This document shows, one piece after another, positions 13,719 to 19,592 of a stretch of 21,313 nt of DNA; within the stretch, counting starts at the first letter, position 1, and every line of letters starts with the position of its first letter. The notes under the pieces were generated by a model, which was not told the origin of the DNA, did no database searches, and worked only from the letters and a program-made list of their open reading frames with translations. The DNA is from an uncultured Oscillospiraceae bacterium (GTDB lineage Bacteria > Bacillota > Clostridia > Oscillospirales > Acutalibacteraceae). The stretch covers positions 1-21,313 of the forward strand of contig CAUFXR010000043.1 of assembly GCA_959596515.1 (NCBI GenBank), given 5' to 3'. Position numbers and translations under genes: made by a program.

Positions 13719-15197
13719 TTACAAAATGACAGCTTTTGTCGCGATTTTAGAGGAGAGGGTTTCATCATGCTCCACAAAAACCAGGGTGGGATTTCCCGCC
13801 AACAGTAAATCCTCGATTTGGATCCTGGTAAAAAGATCAATATCGTTTAAAGGTTCATCCCAGAGGTACAGGTGAGCGGATTCACAGAGACTTCTGGCGA
13901 TCAGAACCTTTTTCTTTTGTCCGCCGCTGAGGTCGGCGCAGCCTTTTTCCAGCTGACTTCGGGAAAATCCCATTTTTCGTAGCATCGCTTTTAAGTAACT
14001 CTCTTCAACTTGATGGCTGCGGGCGTATTCCGCCAGACTGCCCTTTAAATAGGAAGTGTCCTGAGATACATAAGAGATCTTCAGCCGGCTGTCTTTGATC
14101 AGCTGGCCGGAAAATAAAAGCGATTCGCCCAGCAGTAATTTTAATACGCTGGATTTACCGCTGCCGTTTTTCCCTTGGAGGACGATTCGGTCACCGGGCT
14201 CGATGGTGAAGCTAACACCTTCACACGCGGTCAGGTTGCCGTACCGGATGGCGACATCCTTCAGCTCGGCCAGCCTGCGGCCAGGAAATGGCAGGGGTTT
14301 GATTTTCAGATCTTCTGTATGCTCCAGATTTTTCAGAAGGGATTCTTTTTCTTCCAGCGCGTCCAGCCGCCGGGCTTCCAGGGATTTTGCCCGTTTCATC
14401 ATCTTGGCTGACTTATGACCGATATAGCCGCGGTCAGGCCGCAGGCCGGAATTTTGGGAACCATATTTCTCCTTTTCCACCTGAATCGCCCATTGAGAGG
14501 TTTGTTTCGCCGCACCGGAGAGTCGGCTGATTTCTTTTTTTAATTTTTCGTTTCGGGAAAGCTCGAATTGGTCCTGACGACGCTTGTTTTCCTGCCAGGA
14601 GGAAAAATTTCCTTTTTGGATTTGGATCTCGGCGGGATTGATGGATAAAATGTGATCGGTACACCGGTCTAAAAACGCACGGTCGTGGGAAACCAAAATA
14701 AACCCCTGTTTCCCTGCCAGATAATTTCCCACCAGCCTGCGGGCAGGCTGGTCCAGGTGATTGGTCGGCTCGTCGATAAGAAGAAAACGGTTCTCCTTGG
14801 CGAACAGGGCGGCCAGCAGAATTTTAGTCCGCTCCCCCAGGGAAAGGGTGCCAAAAGGCCGGTAGTAAGTTTCCTCTTCGATCTTCAGTTTGGAAAGCTC
14901 CCGCAGAAGAACCCACTGGGGACAATCAGGACAAGCGCTCTGAGCCGCCTCTAAAGCGGATAGATCAGGATCCTCAATTGTGAAAGGAAAATAGTCAAAT
15001 GGAACGTCAGCGGAAATCTGTCCCTGATAGGGATATTGTCCCAACAGCAGTTTTAAAAGCGTGGTTTTTCCCCTGCCGTTTCTTCCAATCAGTCCCAATT
15101 TCCAGCTGGTATCTATTTGGAGAGAAAGATTTTCAAAAATATTGTCATAACCGCCTTCATAAGCGAAAGTAAGGTTGGAAATTTGAATCATTGACAT
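13719..15197 (-). CDS. ABC-F ribosome-protection ATPase, Lsa-like
   Basis: Soluble ABC-F protein with two ATPase domains and no membrane part. Antibiotic-resistance members bind the ribosomal E site and displace lincosamides, streptogramin A and pleuromutilins. Domain 1 has Walker A GRNGRGKT (38-45), signature LSLGE and Walker B DEPTNHLD, with SHDRAF after it. A charged linker follows. Domain 2 has GKNGSGKS, LSGGQKKK and the degenerate DEPLNDID. The opening SWKLGLIGRNGRGKTTLL, the second-domain DEPLN and the VEHD ending resemble Lsa(A) as I remember it. The start is ATG at 15197 with GGAGG 7 bases upstream; a longer in-frame frame from 15299 runs through a terminator and has no SD. Length 492 residues. 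Resistance is inferred; a housekeeping ABC-F is less likely given the attenuator leader. Confidence 0.85.
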   Translation of the reverse strand: MSMIQISNLTFAYEGGYDNIFENLSLQIDTSWKLGLIGRNGRGKTTLLKLLLGQYPYQGQISADVPFDYFPFTIEDPDLSALEAAQSACPDCPQWVLLRELSKLKIEEETYYRPFGTLSLGERTKILLAALFAKENRFLLIDEPTNHLDQPARRLVGNYLAGKQGFILVSHDRAFLDRCTDHILSINPAEIQIQKGNFSSWQENKRRQDQFELSRNEKLKKEISRLSGAAKQTSQWAIQVEKEKYGSQNSGLRPDRGYIGHKSAKMMKRAKSLEARRLDALEEKESLLKNLEHTEDLKIKPLPFPGRRLAELKDVAIRYGNLTACEGVSFTIEPGDRIVLQGKNGSGKSSVLKLLLGESLLFSGQLIKDSRLKISYVSQDTSYLKGSLAEYARSHQVEESYLKAMLRKMGFSRSQLEKGCADLSGGQKKKVLIARSLCESAHLYLWDEPLNDIDLFTRIQIEDLLLAGNPTLVFVEHDETLSSKIATKAVIL

Positions 15198-15214
15198 AAA
15201 AACGCCTCCGCTGT

Positions 15215-15257
15215 AAAAATAAAGAAGCCACAGGAAAGTAAACCCTTTCCTGTGGCT
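15215..15257 (-). terminator. Leader terminator (attenuator) before the ABC-F gene
   Basis: On the minus strand AGCCACAGGAAAG (15257-15245) pairs perfectly with CTTTCCTGTGGCT (15238-15226) around GGTTTA, followed by TCTTTATTTTT. It ends 5-6 bases before the ABC-F Shine-Dalgarno, so it lies inside the leader. An upstream CAGGAAAG (15327-15320) copies part of the 5' arm and could pair with the 3' arm as an antiterminator. CGCTGT just before the hairpin can also pair with ACAGCG just after it. Confidence 0.85.
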
Positions 15258-15380
15258 AAAACAGCGAAAAGCCTCGTTTGGCGGGGCGATATCAGCCATC
15301 AGTAAAAAGAAATACGCAACTTTCCTGCAACCGGCGACAATTCCCCCTTGTTTTCCTCGGAACCGACGCCATATTTATGG

Positions 15381-15401
15381 TCAGCAAGAAAAATTACGCA
15401 T
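15381..15401 (-). CDS. Putative 6-residue leader peptide (MRNFSC)
   Basis: Reading on the minus strand from the predicted transcript start near 15427, the first ATG (15401) is preceded by GAGGTG at 5 bases. It opens a frame of Met-Arg-Asn-Phe-Ser-Cys and TGA. It lies about 125 bases before the leader terminator. Short translated frames of this kind sense ribosome-targeting drugs in other ABC-F and erm leaders. A second ATG at 15372 opens 26 codons but has no SD. Translation and drug sensing are inferred. Confidence 0.55.
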   Translation of the reverse strand: MRNFSC

Positions 15402-15433
15402 TTTTTCACCTCAAATCTTCTAAATTCCAAATG

Positions 15434-15463
15434 ATTATAGCAGGGGGAAATAAGATCTGTCAA
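15434..15463 (-). promoter_or_regulatory. Strong promoter of the ABC-F leader
   Basis: On the minus strand a perfect TTGACA (15463-15458) and a perfect TATAAT (15439-15434) are 18 bases apart. The predicted start near 15427 gives a leader of about 230 bases before the ABC-F start codon. It begins just after the DUF4364 gene, so ABC-F has its own promoter. Confidence 0.88.
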
Positions 15464-15485
15464 TCTTTAGCATAAGATTTCCCCA

Positions 15486-16073
15486 TTACGAAATCTCTCC
15501 CAGAAGCTCCTGGATCATATCCTGATTGCGGGTGAGGGCCGCCAGCATGCAGCTGTAAATCAGCTGAGGATCCTTTTGAAAATTTCGCTTTACCAGCTTG
15601 GCCTGCATCATATCCGGCACATAAAGAGTGAAAGACATTAAGTCCATATCCCCGCCTGAAATATGGCATTCCAACTGACAGCCATTCTCAATTTTGGTAA
15701 TCGTCACCGTGTTTTCCCGCTCCAGCTTTTGCTGGGCCATCAGGTTTAAAGCGGCGCTGAGAACCTGCTCGCGAATAGAAATCGGCAGAGAAATATCAAG
15801 CTCCTGAGCAATCATTCTTCCTGAGGCGGTCACGGTATAAAGAGCTTCCTCCCCCTGGGGACCAGTTAAATTTCCCTGCTTCAGCAACTCATCGAAGGCG
15901 CTGGCCACCTCAAAATAGTTAGCCAGATCATTGGCCTGCAGAACATTGATTAGATCGGTTTTAGACAGCCCTTGGGAAAGGCTGCTAAGCAGATAGCAGA
16001 TCAGCAGTTTAATATCTTGCTTGCTTCTCAGACCGCCAGGTCTAACACCGGCTGTTAGGGCGTCAAATTCCAC
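15486..16073 (-). CDS. DUF4364 family protein
   Basis: Protein of 195 residues that I match to DUF4364, a family known mainly from Clostridia with no firm function. The conserved opening DALTAGVRPGGLRSKQDIKL is followed by a helical region (CYLLSSLSQGLSKTDLINVL) and the LANYFEVASAFDELLKQGNL segment. That arrangement resembles a winged helix-turn-helix, so a DNA-binding role is plausible but inferred. The second half alternates strands and helices (ECHISGGDMDLMSFTLYVP). The start is GTG, with a near-perfect AAAGGAGGT 7 bases upstream. It has its own predicted promoter and a roughly 165-base leader. Its stop lies about 25 bases before the ABC-F promoter, so read-through could feed that leader. 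Confidence 0.8.
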   Translation of the reverse strand: MEFDALTAGVRPGGLRSKQDIKLLICYLLSSLSQGLSKTDLINVLQANDLANYFEVASAFDELLKQGNLTGPQGEEALYTVTASGRMIAQELDISLPISIREQVLSAALNLMAQQKLERENTVTITKIENGCQLECHISGGDMDLMSFTLYVPDMMQAKLVKRNFQKDPQLIYSCMLAALTRNQDMIQELLGEIS

Positions 16074-16081
16074 AGGTCAAA

Positions 16082-16238
16082 CCTCCTTTATTGAATCAGT
16101 GAAAGATCATTTTTATAAAATATCATAAAATACATGCGATACGGGCCTTTATACGAAGGAACCTTCGCTAGGATGAGATCAAAGTAGTCCCGCAAGAACC
16201 GCGGATCCGGGCAACAGATGGCATATCCGGACCCTATA
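16082..16238 (-). other. Long structured leader of the DUF4364 gene
   Basis: From the predicted start near 16238 to the GTG at 16073 there are about 165 untranslated bases. They can form a GGTCCGG / CCGGATCC hairpin (with one bulged base, around 16203-16233) and a compact CGAAG-GTTC-CTTCG hairpin (16155-16168). No known riboswitch consensus was recognised and no terminator-type T-run follows either hairpin. Confidence 0.4.
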
Positions 16239-16244
16239 AATATT

Positions 16245-16273
16245 ATTATACCATATTTTAGTGAGAAGAGAAA
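16245..16273 (-). promoter_or_regulatory. Extended -10 promoter of the DUF4364 gene
   Basis: On the minus strand TGGTATAAT (16253-16245) is a perfect extended -10. The -35 at 17 bases (TTTCTC, 16273-16268) is weak. It overlaps the space right after the lipoprotein stop codon. Confidence 0.6.
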
Positions 16274-16276
16274 GAT

Positions 16277-16534
16277 TTATTCCGCTGCAAACAGGGAAGA
16301 GCTTTTGCTCTGGGATTTCACTTGTGGGGAACCGTCTTTTTTATCTTCAGAGGAACTGTCTGCCGCGGAGCTCTCCTCATAGACAGGGGGAGAAACCACA
16401 GATGAAATTTCACTGACGATCGGCGGAGTTTCCTGAGAAGAACTGCCAGAGACTTCTTCTTTATCGGGGTTACAGGAGGACATTAAAAATACCGCCAGAA
16501 AAGTAGAGAAAGCGATACAAATAATTTTTTTCAT
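16277..16534 (-). CDS. Small Ser-rich lipoprotein, unknown function
   Basis: An 85-residue protein with a signal peptide (MKKIICIAFSTFLAVFLMSS) ending at a lipobox-like LMSSC, with Cys21 as the probable lipidated residue; Met at -3 is less usual than Leu. The rest is low-complexity and polar, rich in Ser, Glu, Pro and Lys, and probably disordered on the outer face of the membrane. The ATG has AAGGAG 9 bases upstream. A perfect 15-bp palindrome lies 23 bases before the start codon. I do not recognise a family. It may be regulated apart from the downstream DUF4364 gene, which has its own promoter. Confidence 0.75.
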   Translation of the reverse strand: MKKIICIAFSTFLAVFLMSSCNPDKEEVSGSSSQETPPIVSEISSVVSPPVYEESSAADSSSEDKKDGSPQVKSQSKSSSLFAAE

Positions 16535-16557
16535 GAGGGCACACTCCTTTTTTAGAT

Positions 16558-16572
16558 GTCAATAGTATTGAC
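16558..16572. promoter_or_regulatory. Perfect 15-bp palindrome before the lipoprotein gene (operator candidate)
   Basis: GTCAATAGTATTGAC is a perfect dyad with 7-base arms and one central base. It lies 23 bases upstream of the lipoprotein start codon, just before its Shine-Dalgarno, where a bound repressor would block transcription. The regulator is unknown. Confidence 0.6.
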
Positions 16573-16598
16573 CAAAAGAGGTGTGAACGATCAAGGTT

Positions 16599-16640
16599 GC
16601 CAAAAATTTTATCAGATGCTTGCCGGATAAAATTTTTGGC
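16599..16640. repeat. 15-bp perfect inverted repeat with 12-base loop
   Basis: GCCAAAAATTTTATC (16599-16613) and GATAAAATTTTTGGC (16626-16640) are exact reverse complements around AGATGCTTGCCG. No T-run follows on either strand beyond those inside the stem. It lies 65-106 bases upstream of the lipoprotein start; it could be a cruciform/RNA hairpin, an operator, or the remnant of a small mobile element. Confidence 0.85.
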
Positions 16641-16695
16641 ACAAATTCGTGAAAGCAATAATGCCTCAAAGGGTCACAGAATAACCGCAACCAGA

Positions 16696-16825
16696 AGACC
16701 GGCGAAAAGATAGCGGGAAGGGCCCAAGAGGCCGGCGGAAAGATAGCGGAGAGAACCTCCAAGAGACCGGCGGAAAGATAGCGGAAAGAACCCAAAAGGT
16801 CTGCGAAAAGATAGCAAGACAGGCG
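16696..16825. repeat. 33-35-bp tandem repeat array (about 4 copies)
   Basis: Units start at 16696, 16729, 16764 and a divergent one at 16799. A typical unit begins AGACCGGCGGAAAGATAGCG and continues GAAAGAACCCAAAAG. Unit length is 33-35, so no frame is kept, and open frames on the minus strand with repeated Leu-Ser-Ala-rich peptides are by-products. The stretch from 16826 to about 16997 shows nothing recognisable. Confidence 0.85.
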
Positions 16826-16997
16826 AAAAGCGGTGGGTACAGAAAAACGGAATAACGCAAAGCCAGCGACCTTTTCTGCGCGGGATCACAGCGCGAACCG
16901 CATGGATACCGGAAATATCTACCGCCATGGAATTTGTAAGAAACCGCTTCTATCAAACGGAACCATCAGTTGGATTAAAAGAACAATAGGCAATACT

Positions 16998-17040
16998 GAA
17001 AAAGAAGCCCGGATCTCCGAAAAAGAGTGGACAGCCCGGG
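16998..17040 (-). terminator. Candidate terminator of the MGMT-family gene
   Basis: On the minus strand CCCGG (17040-17036) and CCGGG (17012-17008) can pair around a 23-base loop, followed by CTTCTTTTTC. The stem is short and the loop long, so this is a weak call, but it lies 33 bases after the stop codon. Confidence 0.35.
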
Positions 17041-17072
17041 ACAAGAAATGGCAGATTAAGATTATTTGTGTT

Positions 17073-17384
17073 TCAACGGTTGTCAGGCCGCCACTGGAAC
17101 CGGGACATTATTACCCTGTGATCGGAGGAAAAGCCGACTCCCTCCAATTCCAGTAGCCGTTGCTGGGTACCCAGTTCGATGGTGTCAAAAACGGCGGTGG
17201 TGGAGCCATCCTGATGGACGACCCGATGGCAGGGAACAGAGGGATCTCGGCATACCCGCATGGCGTGGCCCACGGCCCTAGCGGCCCCGGGTTTGCCGGC
17301 CAAGGCGGCCAGTTGACCGTAGGAAGCCACTTGCCCGACTGGAATTTGCCGGACAAGCTGATAAATTTTTTGATGAAATTCCAT
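17073..17384 (-). CDS. MGMT-family DNA-binding protein (alkyltransferase-like, Cys retained)
   Basis: A 103-residue protein that corresponds only to the DNA-binding/active-site domain of O6-alkylguanine alkyltransferases. The active-site motif VPCHRVV has Cys52. The helix-turn-helix has the Arg finger in GAARAVG (Arg36) used to flip out damaged guanine. The region after the motif (DGSTTAVFDTIELGTQQRLL) lacks the usual GYxxG loop and is closer to small ATL1-like proteins, which normally have Trp in place of the Cys. It could repair alkylguanine or flag it for excision repair; the sequence does not decide. The ATG has AAGGTGG 6 bases upstream. It is isolated, flanked by non-coding DNA on both sides. 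Confidence 0.85.
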   Translation of the reverse strand: MEFHQKIYQLVRQIPVGQVASYGQLAALAGKPGAARAVGHAMRVCRDPSVPCHRVVHQDGSTTAVFDTIELGTQQRLLELEGVGFSSDHRVIMSRFQWRPDNR

Positions 17385-17663
17385 GGAAAACCACCTTTTC
17401 CAGCTGATAGAATATGGAAACGCCGTTTCACATGCGGGCGAGAGAGAAAGACATCTACCTAAAGGTTGCGGGGAAATAGGACTTTAAGCCGCCGTAAATT
17501 TTTTTATCCGACGTATAGTGTTTGAAATTCGAATTAAAGCATACGAATTGTTCCCGCGAGGATCTGCGCATGTCCTTTATGGATCCTTAAACGAAATTTT
17601 TCGGTTTATTTGATATTTAACCGGGCTGTATTTGATGTTCTAACCCAATGAAAGGAAGCTTGT
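17385..17663. other. Non-coding gap between the MGMT-family and sodium-pump genes
   Basis: No gene is seen. A small dyad GAAAC-GCC-GTTTC (17417-17429) lies 33 bases before the MGMT-family start codon, and TATTCT on the minus strand near it is a possible -10. The remainder is AT-rich and unremarkable. Confidence 0.4.
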
Positions 17664-17698
17664 GAAAATAAAACCCGGACGCGAATAGACGTCCGGGT
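17664..17698 (-). terminator. Intrinsic terminator of the sodium-pump genes
   Basis: ACCCGGACG (17673-17681) and CGTCCGGGT (17690-17698) form a perfect 9-bp stem. Read on the minus strand it is followed by TTTTATTTT. It lies 33 bases after the beta-subunit stop codon. Confidence 0.9.
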
Positions 17699-17731
17699 GA
17701 TTATTTGAGACAACCGTTGTGATTGGATAGA

Positions 17732-18874
17732 CTAACAAATCGCCAGCAGAACGCCAGCGGCAACAGCGGAACCGATTACACCAGCCACGTTGGGACCCAT
17801 GGCGTGCATCAGCAGGAAGTTGCTGGGATTTTCCGCCTGACCAACCTTCTGAGAAACACGAGCGGCCATCGGTACAGCGGAAACACCGGCAGAACCAATT
17901 AGAGGATTTACCTTGCCGCCAGTTACTAAATACATCAGCTTGCCAAACAGCACGCCGCCTGCGGTACCGAAAGAGAAGGCAAGTAAGCCTAAGCCAATGA
18001 TCAGCAGGGTTTGTACACTGAGGAATACTTCTCCGGTAGCGGTAGCACCAACAGTGACGCCCAGGAAAATAGTAATAATGTTCATCAGCTCGTTTTGAGC
18101 AGTGTTAGAAATTCTGCTGACAACGCCACTCTCACGGAAGATGTTGCCCAGCATGAGCATACCTACCAGCGGCACAGCGTCAGGCAGAAGCAAAGCAACT
18201 ACAACGGTAATGATAATGGGGAACAGAATTTTTTCCAGCTTGGAAACCGGACGAAGTTGCTCCATAACAACAGCGCGTTCTTTTTTGGTGGTAAGAGCCT
18301 TCATAATCGGAGGCTGAATAATAGGAACCAAGGCCATATAGGAATATGCCGCCACAGCGATCGGCCCTAACAGTTCGGGTTTTAGCTTGCTAGTAACAAA
18401 GATGGCGGTAGGACCATCCGCGCCACCGATAATACCGATGGAACCCGCGGATTTTACATCAAAACCGACCAAAATAGCCAAAATGAACGTGAGGAAAATC
18501 CCCAACTGGGCGGCTGCGCCCAACAGAAAGCTTTTGGGATTGGCGATCAGGGGACCAAAGTCCGTCATGGCGCCGATGCCCATGAAAATCAAAGGCGGAT
18601 AAATGCCCAGCTTTACGCCCTGATACAAATAATAGAACAGACCGCCGTTGCTGGTATCTGTCGGGGCGGCCATGATGCCGGGCATCAGGTTGACCAGCAG
18701 CATGCCAAAGGAGATGGGCAGCAGCAACAGAGGCTCAAATTGCCTGCCGATGGCCAGATAGATCAAAACGCAGGCAATGGCGATCATAACATAGTTTCTC
18801 CAGTCCATGGAGATAATGCCGGAAGTGTTCCAGATTCCCTGGATGGCTTCCACAAACCCATTGAGAATATTCAA
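17732..18874 (-). CDS. Na+-translocating decarboxylase, beta subunit (OadB/GcdB/MmdB family)
   Basis: Integral membrane subunit that couples decarboxylation of a biotin-bound carboxyl group to Na+ export. The 380-residue protein is strongly hydrophobic with many membrane segments. The Na+-site motif GGADGPTAIF carries Asp153, and the second conserved segment VNPLIGSAGVSAVPMAARVS carries Asn323, Gly327, Ser332 and Arg339. All five match Klebsiella OadB Asp203, Asn373, Gly377, Ser382 and Arg389 with a constant offset of 50, which strongly supports a working pump. The start is TTG, with AAGGAAGG about 9 bases upstream. It follows the gamma-like gene by 33 bases and ends at a strong terminator. 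Substrate (oxaloacetate, glutaconyl-CoA or methylmalonyl-CoA) cannot be told, because the alpha subunit is not nearby. Confidence 0.95.
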   Translation of the reverse strand: MNILNGFVEAIQGIWNTSGIISMDWRNYVMIAIACVLIYLAIGRQFEPLLLLPISFGMLLVNLMPGIMAAPTDTSNGGLFYYLYQGVKLGIYPPLIFMGIGAMTDFGPLIANPKSFLLGAAAQLGIFLTFILAILVGFDVKSAGSIGIIGGADGPTAIFVTSKLKPELLGPIAVAAYSYMALVPIIQPPIMKALTTKKERAVVMEQLRPVSKLEKILFPIIITVVVALLLPDAVPLVGMLMLGNIFRESGVVSRISNTAQNELMNIITIFLGVTVGATATGEVFLSVQTLLIIGLGLLAFSFGTAGGVLFGKLMYLVTGGKVNPLIGSAGVSAVPMAARVSQKVGQAENPSNFLLMHAMGPNVAGVIGSAVAAGVLLAIC

Positions 18875-18907
18875 TGATTCGTACCTTCCTTTCCGATGTC
18901 TTTGTTG

Positions 18908-19297
18908 TTAAAACGGGCGGGTGTTATCCATCAAACCGGCCATACTCCACACCGGACGGGATCCTGCTGCGTGTTTGATGCTTTTTACCGCATAGGCTTT
19001 GTGCTCTTCCTCAGAAACGCTGACAACAGCGGAGGCAATGGCGGCCACTACCTCGCCGGGAATTCCTGCTTCTACGGCAGGCGCCGCAGCCGGGACAGCC
19101 GGAACAGCTGCCGTCGCTGGCACCTTGGGCGCCGGCTTTTCTTCTGCTTTTGCGGCTCGTTTCTGCGCATTGCCGTTCTGTGCCTTATAGACCAAAGTTC
19201 CATAGATTTTGATAATGGTAATCATCAAAATCAGCGCAACAAATACAACAACCAGGCCTGTGACCAGAACAACCAGAGCCGTTTCCATGTTCTCCAT
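18908..19297 (-). CDS. Na+-translocating decarboxylase, gamma-like (OadG) subunit
   Basis: A 129-residue protein with one N-terminal membrane helix (about 6-30), a basic stretch, and a Pro/Ala-rich flexible linker (KPAPKVPATAAVPAVPAAAP). A helical segment IPGEVVAAIASAVVSVSEEE and a C-terminal tail SRPVWSMAGLMDNTRPF follow; the tail fits clostridial OadG/MmdD-like proteins. Such subunits anchor the cytoplasmic carboxyltransferase and biotin carrier to the beta subunit. An in-frame GTG exists at 19306, but the SD-like AAGGGTG lies 6 bases before the ATG at 19297, which is preferred. It is the first gene of a two-gene unit with the beta subunit. Confidence 0.82.
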   Translation of the reverse strand: MENMETALVVLVTGLVVVFVALILMITIIKIYGTLVYKAQNGNAQKRAAKAEEKPAPKVPATAAVPAVPAAAPAVEAGIPGEVVAAIASAVVSVSEEEHKAYAVKSIKHAAGSRPVWSMAGLMDNTRPF

Positions 19298-19382
19298 AAT
19301 GTTCACCCTTTACTATAAAATTTTCGCTTTTCCGGCTCTTAGACTAAAAATCGCCAAATTTCCGGATTTTAATTACTGTGCT

Positions 19383-19411
19383 ATTATAGCGCGTTTTTCA
19401 ATTTTTTTCAA
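19383..19411 (-). promoter_or_regulatory. Promoter of the sodium-pump pair
   Basis: On the minus strand TTGAAA (19411-19406), a 17-base spacer and a perfect TATAAT (19388-19383). The predicted leader to the ATG at 19297 is about 80 bases. It is divergent from the araC-type promoter, about 117 bases away. Confidence 0.85.
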
Positions 19412-19527
19412 TCGCATTTAGGCGAAAAAATCCGTATCCTGTGAGAATTTTAACAAATTATCTTTTTTTCATAAAGAAACCCTTGAAAAAATATTTTTTT
19501 AGTGCTTATTGCCGCTTGGTGTTTCCG

Positions 19528-19556
19528 TTGCTATTTTTTTCCGAAACGATTATAAT
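19528..19556 (+). promoter_or_regulatory. Promoter of the AraC-type regulator
   Basis: TTGCTA (19528-19533), a 17-base spacer and a perfect TATAAT (19551-19556). The predicted start is near 19563, which excludes any translation start before that point and supports the TTG at 19593. Confidence 0.8.
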
Positions 19557-19592
19557 AATACTGTGATTTTTGTTGGAAAAGGGGTGATCGGT

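Noticed and set aside
15198..15299. Longer N-terminus for the ABC-F protein starting at 15299
   Set aside because: The extension is the translated leader terminator hairpin. The ATG at 15299 lacks an SD, while 15197 has GGAGG at 7 bases and matches the family start.
16559..16956. Overlapping minus-strand frames rich in Leu, Ser, Phe
   Set aside because: They cover the 33-35-bp array, where unit length changes break the frame, and they have no ribosome binding site.
17160..17462. 100-codon plus-strand frame opposite the MGMT-family gene
   Set aside because: It is a reverse-strand shadow. The minus-strand gene has the PCHRVV motif and an SD.
19509..19592. Longer N-terminus for the AraC-type regulator
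   Set aside because: The predicted promoter (19528-19556) lies inside this segment, so it cannot be translated from that transcript.
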